NCBI RefSeq assembly: GCF_051106095.1
Contig: NC_135793.1
Coordinates: forward strand, 6,243,501 to 6,307,500
DNA: 64,000 nt
Direction of reading: 5' to 3'
Source: Pogona vitticeps
Lineage: Eukaryota > Chordata > Lepidosauria > Squamata > Agamidae
This document shows, in pieces, positions 10,501 to 22,639 of this stretch; position 1 is the stretch's first letter, and every line of letters starts with the position of its first letter. The notes under the pieces were generated by a model. That model saw only the letters and a program-made list of their open reading frames with translations. It did not search any database and was not told where the DNA came from. The position numbers were made by a program, and so were the translations under genes.

Positions 10501-12220
10501 GAATAACCAGGAAGGAGTTCTTGGTAGTTTCATATTTTCTTTTACTTTTTCTATTTCCTGTGCAGGAAAGTGATACTTAGCTTCTAAGTCAAGTTGAGAA
10601 GAACTTGGGGTTTAAAATGTCTAAGGGTTGGAAGCCCTGTCTTGGTGGAGGAAAAAGGCAAAACTAGCAGATCTCCCTTTTCCCTGAGAAATATAATATC
10701 TGTGAAAAAGATTTGCACTTCCTTTGTTTTTAAATGATACACCCCTGTGTTACAGACGGGACCGTCTCAGGAGGAAATGCTCCTCGCTTAGATGTCATCT
10801 GCCAACTGCTGCTTTGAAAAGCGGCCACTTTGACAATATATTTTTGAAAATTTGAAATCTGCGAACAATTTAAAAAGAACACTTTTTTGAGCAGATCTAA
10901 ATATTCATCACTGATGACCCAACCCAACATTGTAGGCTTCACAATGATGAATCTCTGTATGATATGATCCTGGCAAAAATAAGCTCTTGTCAGCCAGACT
11001 AAACATCGATGAGCGATTCTGTGCGTGTTTACTTGGAAGTAAGGCTGACTGAGTTCAGTGAGAACTGCTCCTAGATCATTGTCCTCTCTAATTATAAATT
11101 CCTGTCTTTGATTGCTCACTGAGGTCGCACTTTGAAAAGATGACTCAATGGCTCACAGTGTTACACTCTTACTCTTGAGTAAACATGCAGAAGGTCGTGT
11201 GCAGCCTAAGTGTTTCACTTTGGCCAGATCATTTGTGTGAAAGAACATATGCATAAGCAGACTGCTAAAAACTTTCCAAAGGGTACTATACTAGATTTAA
11301 ATTGCTTAACAAAAATCAATGCCGGAATGTCAAACAAGTTAACCAGACTGACCTTCTAATTACACTATCATCATTCCTCAAGGAATCAGCCAAAGGGTAA
11401 AAATGCTGCGTGTTTCAGTGATAATTTCAGATGCAGAGGTAATATGGAAATAATTGCATCTCCAGAAGAAATTCTGACTATGGTTTTTTGTAGATTTCCT
11501 TTGGGTGGGAGAATATTAGAAAAAATGAACACAAATGATCTCTTCCACACATACCCCCCCACCCATCCACTGAAAGGCCACACAGAACAGTGACAGGAAG
11601 ATACTTCCCCACACACACACACACACACACACGTATCATTTTTTCCTTAAAAGAACACATCTGGGCTGGTGACCCATTACAGAATGGGCGCCTTTGCAGA
11701 CTTACTAGCTTGTTTGCTTTCAGGGAGAAAAACAGTGTTGACACAGAAGCGTGAGCACCTACCCACACCGCCTTCAGTCAATCGGCAGGTGACATAAATA
11801 TCTTAGCCAGAAAAGGATCCACGGAAGCTATTTTGAGCACTACCTTGTTAACTCAGTATGAGCTATAGCAGGAAAAGGGGAGGGGGGAGAAAAAACAGAG
11901 GTGGGGGGGATTGTCCATCAGACAGATCAGAATTCTCTCTCCATGTTCCTGAGGAATCGACACAGATGCTCATCATAGGATTTTACTGTAAACAAATAGC
12001 TAGACAACCTTCTAAGTTCTCTCTCTCTCTCTAACAACTCTAAGAAAATTCTCAGTTTTTTCCTTTCTGGGAAAGGAGGATGTTGGGGAAAGGAAGTTAT
12101 TAAAGATTCCAGTGGCTTCCCCATGCACACAGAGAGAGAGAGAGACACACACTCCTCCAACGCCAACCGCCCCCCCTCTTGCTTTCCCCCCCACTCCCCC
12201 CAACAAAAATGAAGATAGAG
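10501..12220. other. Intergenic; (CA)n at 11611-11632
   Basis: There are short hairpin-type repeat pieces (for example TTACTTGGAAGTAAGGCTGA near 11029, and near 11170). No gene is seen. Confidence 0.4.
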
Positions 12221-12480
12221 GTCAATGAATAAGTATGTGCAGGCTGGAACTTAAATCCTCGGGGGTGACTGTAGGCTAATTAATAATTAATGCCAGAGCC
12301 CCAGTGTTTGAAATGCAGATGTGATAACTGGAGGCCTGGCAAAGCTGTTGGAAGGAAGCGGATCGGGATGCTACAGGGAATAAGGCTCTCCCTCGCCGGC
12401 TGGCTCGCAAAAGCAGACCTGGGTGCAAAGCAGGGCCTATGGTTTAGATTATATTCCCCTCAGCTGTTAATTACCTGAAC
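12221..12480. promoter_or_regulatory. Candidate distal regulatory block
   Basis: Repeat-free sequence with clustered homeodomain cores (GCTAATTAATAATTAATGCC; CAGCTGTTAATTACC). Conservation cannot be tested here. Confidence 0.25.
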
Positions 12481-12564
12481 CTACTTTGAAGTCCTTCTCT
12501 TTTTATCCTCGGCATGAAAAGAGATTGGTTCAGCCAGGGGACTTGAAGACATGATCAAATGCTT

Positions 12565-12565
<1 letters not shown>

Positions 12566-12600
<35 letters not shown>
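12566..12600. repeat. (TG)n microsatellite
   Basis: About 17 TG units. Confidence 0.95.
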
Positions 12601-12601
<1 letters not shown>

Positions 12602-13026
12602 GCACATGGGGGTGGGGGTTGGGGGTTTAGCGGGGGGGAGGAAGAGGAAAAGAGGCAGATGAGAACTTCAGATACGAAACAGAGATAAGGAAGATGGAAA
12701 ATCCGGGGGGGACAGAGAGGTACACGCAAGAGTGGCATGGGCATCACACCGTAAAAACATGTGAGAACGCACAGAAAACCAAGGAAGAGAGAAGGAGGAT
12801 GAGGTTCTCCGTAAAACTATTTTAATGTGATATTATTAAATAGATTCAAAGCACTCGGGCAGCCATGCGGATCCATAAGGAACCATCCAGGATCGGCTTC
12901 AAAGGACTTATTTGGCTCAGCTTCTATTTTTGGTTCGTCCCACTAAAGGTTTTGTTTTATGCTGGCATTTAGCATTACATAAATATGTACTTCACTATAC
13001 ATAAATAAATATTTTATAGTATCTCT
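12601..13026. other. Intergenic, nothing recognised
   Basis: Unique sequence between two microsatellites. Confidence 0.4.
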
Positions 13027-13232
<206 letters not shown>

Positions 13233-13917
13233 GAAGCCTGACTATTACATACTGATTATGACACACATATTTTAATATCAGGTTATTTATTTGTGTGTTT
13301 GTTTTATTTTATTTTTAAGTGGATTGCATTGCAGGCTTGTTGAAAGTCAAACCTTCCCAGCTTTTTTGAATCTGGAACTATGTACGGCATGCTGACTACA
13401 ACTCCACTTTTTCATTTTTGGTTTTCCCATGAACGATGGATTCAGCCCATTGAAGTCCATGAATGGGCACTACTAAAGTGTTACACCAAGCACATTCCTT
13501 TAAGTCTGCTGGCTCCCATTCATAGATTTCATGCACTTATATTTTTGAAAGTAACTCCGTAATAACTAGGAAACAGATTATGAATGGATTTTATGATAAT
13601 TAAGGTTGTTGTTTACTCAGAGGTTTATTTTCTTTCACTCAGTGGGGTTTTGGACCTAAATCACTTGATTTTGAAGACTGCAATTTATAGCCTGAAATTA
13701 GACCTCCCCATCCTCACAGCCTTTGAAGGAATACAACTCCCATGATCCTCAAAACACATGAAAAAGGCTACTCTCGGCCATCAAATCTATCGCAATCTCT
13801 GGCCTTTTAAGTGAAATTTAAATGAAATGGGCCAGAAACAACAGTTCACACTCTTGGCATCCAAACATGTTTCCTAAACAACCACCCGTTCTGTTGATAA
13901 GGAGAGGAGCAATGTTG
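13233..13917. other. Intergenic, nothing recognised
   Basis: Ordinary sequence. There are short palindromic fragments near 13440. Confidence 0.4.
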
Positions 13918-13920
13918 AAA

Positions 13921-14007
<87 letters not shown>

Positions 14008-14008
14008 A
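13918..14008. repeat. (AAAT)n microsatellite
   Basis: About 22 units of AAAT. Confidence 0.97.
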
Positions 14009-14897
14009 TCAAGACTAGCACCCAGATAAGGAAGAGCGGGTTGTGTTCTTTTTGCACGCACACACACTGCAGGTAAATACAAAAATGTCAGCACAAACTG
14101 GCAAAGAGTTTAATGGACAATGAACAAACAAAGTTGAATAGCGTGTTTTGTTGGGACGTGGAGGTGCCAATTTGCCGAAAGGTAGCCAGGAATAACCCTG
14201 CACAATTTGACAATTCCCGAATGAATGTGAGACAGGAAAAAAATTCCTTTTGAATGTTTCTTAGACATTTTTCCTGGCCATGATCGGGTTGTTTGCATAA
14301 GGCATACCGTATACATCAGGACGGTTTTAGTTCTTCTCATGCCTCCATTGAGCCATTCTGAATGATTGCTTATGAACTGCCACTTTGATATCTTTTGAGC
14401 CTGCTTCCTTGTTCATCATCTAAGCCACAGAGAGACTGATTCAGAACACTTCTTCAAGAAACTCAACCGCGCATTTTTCTGAAAACTCTGCACAATCTAC
14501 TGGATTGGGAATAGCTTGGAAAGGAACTTTTCAAATGTTGTTAGTTAACATTTTCGCTCCGCCTCCCAGAAATAGTTACAGACCATTGTTCTAAAGAAGT
14601 GACTGTTTACTGTTCAAAAGTAAACTAGTTTACTTTACTTCCTTTTCTAAAAACAAACAAGCAAAATCTGAGTGCTGCAAGCTGCTGATCACACATACTC
14701 TTTGTGTTCACCTCGTTGTCATCAAAACATCCACAAAGGAGCACAAGATGGCAGCACAACTCTTGGTTCTAGTTGTGTGTAGGACTGCTAAATCATGGGT
14801 TGGGGTGGTTCGTTCTTCATAGCAACATGTCCTGTGTACCACAGATCTTACGAACTAGGGATCTTCAGAGGGAATCTCAAGGGAGACTGGAATGTAA
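14009..14897. other. Intergenic, nothing recognised
   Basis: No gene or clear repeat is seen. Confidence 0.4.
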
Positions 14898-15035
14898 GAC
14901 GCTGCCTTCCACCAACTGGGACAAATGGCTAGTTGGCTGCATCTGTCTGGAATTCCAAGCAGGATTGTTCCCTAGCACTTTCCAGAGATGCTGGAGATTG
15001 GATCTAGGAGATTGGATCTAGTGGATCTAGGACCA
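14898..15035 (-). mobile_element. Degraded tRNA-derived SINE, reverse orientation
   Basis: Its blocks match, in reverse, the SINE at 15240: GCTGCCTTCCACCAACTGG and AGATGCTGGAGATTGGATC. It is divergent. Confidence 0.45.
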
Positions 15036-15044
15036 CCACTCTCC

Positions 15045-15135
15045 CTCAGTACAGCGTCTGGTATTTCCTGGTGGTCTCCCATCCAAGTGCCATCTGGACT
15101 TGACCTTGCTGAACTTCTGAAATCAGACATGATCA
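15045..15135 (-). mobile_element. 5S-rRNA-derived sequence (SINE part or pseudogene)
   Basis: The minus strand reads GATTTCAGAAGTTCAGCAAG, then ACTTGGATGGGAGACCACC and ATACCAGACGCTGTA. This follows vertebrate 5S rRNA from its middle to its 3' end. The 5' portion and box A area are degraded or missing. Confidence 0.75.
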
Positions 15136-15239
15136 TCATGCTCAGGGTGAAGGATAAAGTCCTCAGTTCCACTCTGGGGGCAGGGGGATGGAGCCCCTAA
15201 TATGAGTGCAGAAGGCCCCACATAGCTGGTGATGGGGAA

Positions 15240-15430
15240 GAGCCCAGAACGTGGCTCACTGGCAGAGCACCTGCTTTGGAGGCAGAAGAGCACAGATTCA
15301 GCTCCTTCTCCAGTTGAAAGAACTGCACAGATGATGAGGAAGGTGGGGGGTGAGGAAGAGCACTGGAGGGTACCCATCGGCAGTCTCAGTCGGTAGATAA
15401 TTGTCACAAAGCTAAGTTCCTCCAGATATT
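15240..15430 (+). mobile_element. tRNA-derived SINE (second head type)
   Basis: GTGGCTCACTGGCAGAGCAC and a B-box-like region are followed by CTCCAGTTGAAAG and a tail with GGCAGTCTCAGTCGG. This head differs from the TAGCTCAGTGG family. Confidence 0.6.
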
Positions 15431-15440
15431 GGCCCACAAT

Positions 15441-15838
15441 TGTTGGGAGTTTTTACAATCTCGCATGCTGCTTCTAGCAGGTGCGGCGGAGGTGACTGTC
15501 AATCTATCCAGCAGTAACCTTGTTATTTCCTGCCTCTGAATTTAAAAAGAGCCCTGCCTCTCTGCGGAGCATTCCTTTTCCTCTCTTTAGTCCGTTGAAG
15601 TTATATTGTTGTGCTTTGTTTTGTTTGCTGTTAATCTGTTCACCATCGTAAGTAATGAAACACTTTTATTCTTTCTCTTACAGATATCTCTGAGTGAGTT
15701 ACTGAGACTTTAAGTGCCAGTTAATGGGAAAGGGGTGGACTGTCTGGCCAACCTGATGTCATTTTGCTCTGTGAGTCTCTGTACTTCTATGGCATAACAA
15801 AGGGAACTTTAGCAGAAATTCCAAACTCTGCAAGAACA
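15441..15838 (+). mobile_element. Solo LTR fossil, copy 1 (endogenous retrovirus-like)
   Basis: About 400 bp starting TGTTGGGAG. It is alignable along its length with 20996-21385 and, reversed, with 57304-57711. ACAAT occurs on both sides (15436-15440 and 15836-15840), a possible target duplication. There is no internal retroviral sequence beside it. It is old and diverged. Confidence 0.65.
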
Positions 15839-15843
15839 ATGTA

Positions 15844-16277
15844 CAGTGGTGCCTTGCATTACGATGTTAATTCATTCCAGCGAAATCGCTGTAGAACAAA
15901 AATATTGTAAAGCGATTTTTAAAAGCCCATAGAAACGCATTAAAACCCGATTAATGCGTTCCTATGGGCTTGAAATTCACAGTCCAGTGAAGATCCTCCA
16001 TAGCATGGCCATTTTCGCTGCCCGTGCAGCGAGGAATCCATCCCAGAAAACAGCGGGCGGCCATTTTTTTTACCTGGCGGCCATTTTGAAACTGCTGATC
16101 AGCTGTGCGAAAATCTTCGTTTTGTGATAATCACTTAGCGAAGCAGGTAACTGATCATCGCAAAGCAAAAAAACTCCATAGGAAACATAATTTTGCGATT
16201 GCTTTTGAGATCGCAAAAATGTCTTCGTTATGCAATTTCTTCGTTAAACGAAGTGCTCGTCTTGCGAGGCACCACTG
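15844..16277. mobile_element. Palindromic MITE, copy 2
   Basis: It starts CAGTGGTGCCTTGC and ends GCGAGGCACCACTG, with TA before the left end and CA (decayed TA?) after the right. It has the internal palindrome AACGCATTAAAACCCG and three GGCCATTTT motifs. Confidence 0.85.
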
Positions 16278-16440
16278 CATTTGCGAAGGCTTTCACGGCT
16301 GGGATCTAATGGTTGTTGTAGGTTTTCCAGGCTGTTTGGCCGTGTTCTGAAGGTTGTTCTTCCTAACGTTTTGCCAGTTTCTGTGGCCATGGGCATCTTC
16401 AGAGGATAGGAGTCAGGACTCTGGACAGTCAACTGTAGCA
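16278..16440. mobile_element. Interspersed repeat of uncertain family
   Basis: GAAGGCTTTCACGGCTGGGA, then CTTCCTAACGTTTTGCCAG and GGGCATCTTCAGAGGATAGG form a pattern I recognise as abundant in reptile genomes. It may be a Penelope-like or LINE terminus. Confidence 0.5.
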
Positions 16441-17173
16441 AACATGGCTAACCAGGGATGAAGGCAACGACTGTCCACTACACCTGGAAAGACTTGGGTT
16501 TGGAAAGATGACAAACAACATGAAGCCAGATGGCCTAAGTTACATCTGGGCTTTGTTGACGCCCAGACTACAGTAATGCACAGTATGTCTGGCTGCCCTC
16601 CAGGAGCCTGGAAACTTTAGCTGGTGTGGCATCTAGAGCTGAAAGTAGAGCAAAGAAACTAGGACTTTGCCCCAGGAGGCCAACATTTAGAGATTGCCCC
16701 ACTCTACAGGCAAACCTATTGGTGAATGTTAGGAAAATGAACAACTTCCCAGCTCTATTTATGTTTTTAAAAGTCTAAATGTTGTCTTTCTATTGGTGGG
16801 GCACCAATTTCACCCCTTTCTTTTTTTTCCTTGGTGCTCACTCACCCCCAGAGGACAGGGTGGATCAGAGATGGCACTGCTTGCCTTGAGTGGCAACATT
16901 GCCCGTTTCAGCCCCAGTGGCATTCAAGGGCGATGCTAAAGAAGGTGGCATTACAAGGCGATGCCAACTCTAGCAAAGCAGGTTGTTCTGTTCTGTGGCA
17001 GGACGTCCAGAGGCAACCATGAGCTCCATTTGAAAACCTAATTCACTCTGCACGAAGCTGCGGGAGAATCCTGTAGGTGGAGGGAAAACATGCTGTCACA
17101 CGCTAACTGAAGCTAAACTGAGCTAATAGTTTGACCCTCAGCTTAAAATGCTATGTCTGACCTTTAAATCTGA
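16441..17173. other. Intergenic, nothing recognised
   Basis: No gene or known repeat is seen. Confidence 0.4.
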
Positions 17174-17292
17174 ATCATCTTAGAACTGCTGAGCTGGAAG
17201 GAACCCTATGGATCACTGAGTCCAGCCTCCATCAAGGAGGCACAGCGGGGAATCGAACACCCAGCCACCTAAACCACTGAGCCATCCAACAG
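17174..17292 (-). mobile_element. Short tRNA-headed SINE with CR1-like tail
   Basis: The minus-strand head (TGGCTCAGTGGTTTAGG) is followed by the CR1-type tail; the tail end reads ATCTTAGAACTGCTGAGC on the plus strand. Confidence 0.75.
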
Positions 17293-17299
17293 TTCCAAA

Positions 17300-17432
17300 C
17301 AAGAGATAGGCAACTACAAATCTCCAGATGCTGCCCTGACATTCCCGTTGGCCGTACACTGCATAGATAATATTGATGAATGAGTTGAGTGTTGGCAGCC
17401 AAGAACCCCTGAAGTCTACAGTTGCCCGTTCT
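17300..17432. mobile_element. hAT-type MITE, degraded
   Basis: It runs from ATAGGCAACTACAAATCTCC to CTACAGTTGCCCGTTCTTG. The ends are inverted and the centre resembles the GTTGGCC...GTTGGCAG arms of the squamate hAT MITE. Confidence 0.5.
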
Positions 17433-18949
17433 TGCTTTAAACTCTTTGGAACCTGGTTATTTGCAAGGTGGCTGCCACCCACACCTCTAGATCAGCAGCT
17501 AAAGCCTCTTGCATCCATAATACGCCTGCCACCACTGCTCCGTGCAATCAGGCTGAAGGGCAAGGATGATAGAGGTCTTTTTCAGAGGTAACCCCTCCAC
17601 ATGTGAAATACGCCTCCAGCTGCAAAACATCATTTTTAGAAGGACCTCAAAGACCTCTTTGCTCTGTATGGGTCTCCTAGAAGAGCGTTTTACCAGGTTT
17701 TTGTTGGTCCTTCATCTGGATTTGTTGAGAAATTATTCCATGAAGCTGTTTCTTCTAGTGGCCTTGTTAAAGTGTTTTTATTGTGCTGAGGTTTTGTCCA
17801 GGTCTGCCTTTCTGGAAGGCACTCTTACCCTTAAAGGCAACGTAGAAAACTTTGTCATAAATAAGTAGAAGAAGGGTACTGCAGGAGGCAGTTGCAATTT
17901 TTTTTTTAAAAAAAATGCATAATTATTTTTCATTCCAGCATGAAGAGGAGCCCTATTCCAACCAAAACATCTTTGCGGGTTTATTCATGAGGAGAAAACA
18001 AGAGAGAGAGGAAGGATCCTAACCAGGGTACCTCCTAAATTCAGAGATTCAAAATATCTGTTCTTGAGTCCATTGGGGAAACAACATATTCCCCCTCCTC
18101 GCCCACCTTCATTCCTTCTGTAAATTAAGTCAAGCACACAAGGAGTTCCCAATCCGCTCCCTTCTTTCTGCTTCTCCCTTTGAGGAATGAAAACCTGGAG
18201 AAAACCAAATTGGGTTGATTATTCTCACAACAGTTCCCCTCCGGGGCTGGAGCTGAACTCTAGCAAAAAAATCCCTTCTTTTGCCAGGAGCAAATTCTGC
18301 ACTGCTAAGTTTATAACCCCCTCGAACAGGGTTAATGATGGACAAGCAGCCACCGGCTTAACGGTAGGCTAGCCAAATGCCAACACACCCCATTGGCTAC
18401 AAGCAATGACCTCCAGCGAGCTGGAAAAGGTATGAAAAGGGGAACATACCAGAGTACCGGGCAGCAGAACTGGATTTAAATGGTTTTGTTTACATGACAG
18501 TAGGAGCCGACTGCAAGTAGGACCAGAGGACTTTGGAAAGTTGTGGAAGGAGTGGGAAATTTAGTAGAATTGAATATACATGGTGAGTTCTTACCGGCTG
18601 CAATCCCAGAGCTCAAGAATGGTCCTTTTGGACAACAAGTCCCAGAACACCCCAGCCAAATGTTGGCAAGAGTCTGGGATTCTTTAGTCCAGATTTTCCT
18701 AGTTTTGTAGGAGCATACGCACTCCCAATGACTTGGAAGCAAGTGGTGTCACACCCAATGAAAGGGGCTTGCAAAGACCCATGGTGGCCAATGAAGCTAC
18801 ATCTAAAGACCTTGCGTGTAGGGCTGCAACCTTGATTCTGAGCAAATGGATACAAAAGCGGACTGCACAGGTGCCATCGCAAGCTAAATATGCGGTTCTT
18901 TCATGGACTTCTGGTAGTAAGCCCCATGGAAATGCTGGCAGACTTAATA
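17433..18949. other. Intergenic; possible hAT MITE remnant near 18610-18700
   Basis: ACAACAAGTCCCAGAACACC and GGATTCTTTAGTCCAG look like MITE arms. Nothing else is recognised. Confidence 0.35.
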
Positions 18950-19084
18950 ACCTTGAAGTGCAGAAGCTGGAAGGGACCCTATGGATCATCAAGTCCAGCC
19001 CCTCTCAACAAGGCACAGTGGAGAATTGAACTCCCAACCTCTGGCTCCACAGTCAGAGAACTAAGCCACTGAGCTATGCAGCAG
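18950..19084 (-). mobile_element. Short tRNA-headed SINE with CR1-like tail
   Basis: Plus-strand AGCTGGAAGGGACCCTATGG is followed by ACTCCCAACCTCTGGCTCC and CCACTGAGCTATGCAGC, i.e. tail to head reversed. Confidence 0.75.
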
Positions 19085-19139
19085 TGCACACTTAATACAC
19101 TTAACAACAAGTAAACAAGGGGGGAATGATTCATTTGAA

Positions 19140-19497
19140 ACGTGGTGCTGAAGGAGAGTTTTGCAGAGACCCTGGACTGCCAGCGAGTCGAACAAGTGGA
19201 TCCTAGATCAAATCAAGCCTGAACTCTCTCTGGAGGCAAAAATGTTGAAGTTGAGGCTGTCCTACTTTGGGCCCATCATGAGAAGACAGGATTCTCTGGA
19301 AAAGACCATAATGCTAGGCAAAGTTGAAAGCAGCAGGAAAAGAGGAAGGCCAAATACAAAATAGATTGACTCCTTAAAGGAAGCCATGGGGTTAAGTTTA
19401 TAAAAGCTGAGCAGGGCTGTTGAGGAGAGGATGTTTTGAAGGCCAGTCCTTCATAGGGTCAACCATGAGCTGGAGACAACTGGATGGAACCTAACAA
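19140..19497 (+). mobile_element. BovB LINE 3' end (squamate-type)
   Basis: It encodes the BovB C-terminus: LDQIKPELSLEAKMLKLRLS, then MRRQDSLEKTIMLGKVE and RKRGRPNTK, followed by a TAG. Its 3' tail GAGCTGGAGACAACTGGATG ends in AACAACAG. Confidence 0.85.
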
Positions 19498-20357
19498 CAG
19501 TCACAAGCAAACACATGCAGTGATGATTGTCAGTGGTGACCTTATGTACGTTGACCTAGAGGTAGATGCCAACAGTCTTATCTCCAGGTAAAGGCATAAA
19601 GGATGATACATCCAAGTGGTAAGAAGTATCTAACCCTGAAAGGAGTAGAGCTTTTGTCAAATCTACATTCGTATAAGAAGTAATTTTCTTTTCTCTTGAG
19701 GTTAGTTAGGTATGACATCTCATAATTTTCCCTTTATGATTCGTGATGCTCTTTGCAACACGATGGGGGCAAGGCATCTAACAAAGATGACTCTGCTGAA
19801 ATTTGTCATTAGAAGCATCTTTTTTTTAAAAAAGGACACTTAAAATTCTTTCCTGAGCGCTAGGCAATTAAAATGGATGAACAGGAGGTACAGGCAGGAG
19901 AGAGAGAGAGAGAGAGAGAATTTGAGCGAAACTAGCAATTTTGGCACCCAAGACAAGCGACATCATCCCCTCCTCATCCACTTGGTCCTGAAACATGGAT
20001 ACGGGTTTGCTTTGAAGAGGTAGGATTGTGGTGTCCCTCAAAAGAAAGAAAGAGTTCATATCCCTCCTCCCAAAAAAGGTGAATTCACAGTGGCACCGAC
20101 CCTGGTGGACCCCCTTCTCTGCTAATGTTTAGAAGGCAGCTTCATCAGGGGAGCTTTCCGCACTAACCCTGTTATGCGGCAAACATTATGCATTGCACTA
20201 GTGGGGCAGTATCTTCAATCCATCAATCAATCAGTCCCTCCTCCCATCATCAATAGACTAGCTATATACTTCCGTGTACTCTTAAATTGGGTGCCCTGGG
20301 GCACAGCCCCAGCTGTTGTCCTCTACTTACAGCCCTGCTAGAAATTTTCCTTTTCCA
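19498..20357. other. Intergenic; (AG)n at 19897-19918
   Basis: No gene is seen. There are small SINE-tail-like scraps near 19515. Confidence 0.4.
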
Positions 20358-20604
20358 CTGCTAGATCCTCCACTCAGTGGTTTAGATCTCTGGCTGTGGA
20401 GCCAGAGGTTGGGAGTTCGATTCCCCCTCTTTGCCTCCTGGGAGAAAAGCCAGCCTGGGTGGCCTTGGGCCAGCTGCACAGTCTCAAGGTTGCCCCTAGA
20501 GGAAGGGAAGGGTAAAAGCACTTCTGAGTGTTCTCTGCCTAGAAAACCTTGAAAAGGGTCACCATAAGTCAGAATTGACTTGATGGCACATAATTATTAT
20601 TATA
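20358..20604 (+). mobile_element. Long tRNA-headed SINE with BovB-like tail
   Basis: A well-preserved body: GGTTGGGAGTTCGATTCCCC, GCCAGCCTGGGTGGCCTTGG, CATAAGTCAGAATTGACTTG and an ATT-repeat tail. Confidence 0.85.
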
Positions 20605-20995
20605 CATGAGCCAAAAAATGTATTTTGCCTGTCCAGGACCTCCCTCCATACATTTTTTTTGGATGATCCTTGCTTCTAGTGCAATGAGAGAGGGAGGGAA
20701 AACTCTCACCTGCCCACATGCACAGCTACTAATGCTACTGTGGAAAGTGAGCGGAGTTAAGGTTTGTTGCCAACTTACTTCTCTGGCCTCGCTCCTATGC
20801 CCTTAAACAGCCATGTTTCTCTAGTAGTATCCTTTGCATCACCAAGTTGAAGAAATCTACACCTTTCCCTTTAAAGATCTCAATTGGTCTACCCTTCCCA
20901 CTGCATCCTCACAACAACCCGGTGAGGTAGGCTATGTTGGAAGAGAATGAGTACAGATCACAGGGTGACTGTGATAGCTAAGTGGAACTTGGAGC
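20605..20995. other. Intergenic, nothing recognised
   Basis: Unique sequence. Confidence 0.4.
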
Positions 20996-21385
20996 TGTCT
21001 GGGTTTTAACAACCTCGCATGCTGCCTGCAGTTTGTTGGACTGGGTGGGACCTTTCTGGGCTGGGAACGACTGTCAATCTGTGCAGCAATAGCCAATCAT
21101 TCCTTCCTGTTTAAGAATGCAAATAGAGTCCCACCTCTCTGTTGAACATTCTTTCCCTCTCTCTCTAATCTGTTTTGTTTGTCTGTTTGCTGCTGGTCTG
21201 TTCCCAACTGTAATAAAACATCGTTATCATTTCTACTAGTATGTCTCACAGTGAGACTGAAAGTGCCTGTTAAGGAGAAATGGGCTGGACTCTCTGGCGA
21301 ACTTGTAGCTGTTCTCTTTTACGAGTCTTTGTACGTCTACTGTATAACAAAATGAATGTTACTAAGAATTCCAGACTCTGCAACA
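20996..21385 (+). mobile_element. Solo LTR fossil, copy 2 (endogenous retrovirus-like)
   Basis: About 390 bp starting TGTCTGGGTTTTAAC. It contains the LTR poly(A) signal region (GTAATAAAACATC) and ends CTCTGCAACA. Same family as 15441-15838. Old and diverged. Confidence 0.65.
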
Positions 21386-22126
21386 TGTGCAGGGGCTCCC
21401 CCCCCCCCAGCCCTGGGCTCAGGATCACACCCCTTCCAATCTCTTAAGCTCTCCCTTTGCAAGCTGCTTTTAGAGAGCTCCAAGCTAGGCTGATAGGAGA
21501 ATGTGGCAACTCTACACCCAGCAGCCACAGATCAGCCCAGCAAGGTTATGTTTCTCTCCCTGGCAGGTGGGAATATATTGATATTAAGCATCTCGGACTG
21601 GATGGTTTGCTTCCCCCCCCCCCCTGAAATAAAGCGAGAGGGTGCTGTGTCTCCGCTACAGACGTGCCTTCTTCCTCGCGGGGAGCGGCGCAGAGATGTA
21701 CCTTCCTCCCGTTAATTTTCCCAGAGAAAAAGCCGTCAAGCAAAAGGGAGGCGCCGTTATAAAACAGGGGGCGGAGGGGGGGCGCGCGGGAGGAATTGGA
21801 TTTGCATTCCCTTCTGGTGTAGGCACATGTTTACATGACCTTTAAAACAGAATTAAAGCTGTATCATCAGCAGCTGGAGGCGAACCCGCGTTACGAAGGC
21901 AATCAAATCAGAAGGCTAAACCAACTATAAAACATAAATTAAACGGGGAGAGGAGTCGCCTAACTCGCGAGGTGGGCTTGCACGTTGCGAGCTGTTCTCG
22001 GAACCTTTGGAGAAGCCGCGGGGGTGGGGTGGGGTTGGGGCGGGCGGAGAGGCGAGGAAGAGGAGGATGAAGGTGAGTTGGGCTGGAGAGGCCGCCAAAG
22101 AGCCTCCGCCGGGGCCAGGGGAGAGG
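21386..22126. other. Intergenic, turning GC-rich
   Basis: Unique sequence with poly-C runs at 21401 and 21614. No gene is seen. Confidence 0.4.
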
Positions 22127-22205
22127 CGGTGTGGCGGAGTGGATAGAGCGCCCCATGAGTTTACAAGACCTTGGGTCACATTTCCTCCTGGGTCGTGGAA
22201 ATTTG
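22127..22205 (+). mobile_element. Sauria-type SINE head fragment
   Basis: GTGTGGCGGAGTGGATAGAG resembles the Sauria SINE tRNA head; the rest is lost. Confidence 0.45.
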
Positions 22206-22222
22206 GGTGGGGGGCAGGAAGA

Positions 22223-22434
22223 AGCTGGCGGGTTAGCTCCGTGAGTTGGTGTCTCCCAGAGGTTCGGCGTTCGATTCCCCAATTGTGCCTCCTGGGAGAA
22301 GAGCCAGCCTGGGTAGCCTTGGGCCAGCTGCACAGTCTCAAGGTTGCCCCTAGAGGAAGGGGAGGGTAAAGCACTTCTGAGGATTCTCTACCTGGAAACC
22401 CCTGTCGCATGAAGTTAAAATTGACTTGACGACA

Positions 22435-22477
<43 letters not shown>
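22223..22477 (+). mobile_element. Long tRNA-headed SINE with BovB-like tail and (GAT)n
   Basis: GTTCGATTCCCCAATTGTGC, GGGTAGCCTTGGGCCAGCTG and AAAATTGACTTGACGACAG are followed by 14 GAT units (22435-22477), which form the SINE tail. Confidence 0.85.
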
Positions 22478-22639
22478 CAAGCAGTAAACTACTCCATCCC
22501 TAGAAAACCTTATGGGGCGAGTGACTGTGAAGCCAGCCACCCAGGCCAACTAAGACGGCTAGTTTACGTTACGTTACAGGGCAAGGCGTAATCCTCGCCT
22601 GAAAACCTTACTCTATTTTTGGACGGAATCTTCTAGGAT

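Noticed and set aside
15045-15135. Functional 5S rRNA gene
   Set aside because: Only the middle and 3' part is present, with many mismatches and no terminator context.
20358-20430. tRNA gene
   Set aside because: The A- and B-box-like blocks belong to a repeated SINE head and do not fold into a proper cloverleaf.
15441-21385. One provirus bounded by the LTRs at 15441 and 20996
   Set aside because: The interval holds a MITE, SINEs and a BovB end but no recognisable retroviral internal sequence, and the LTRs are strongly diverged. Two solo LTRs fit better.
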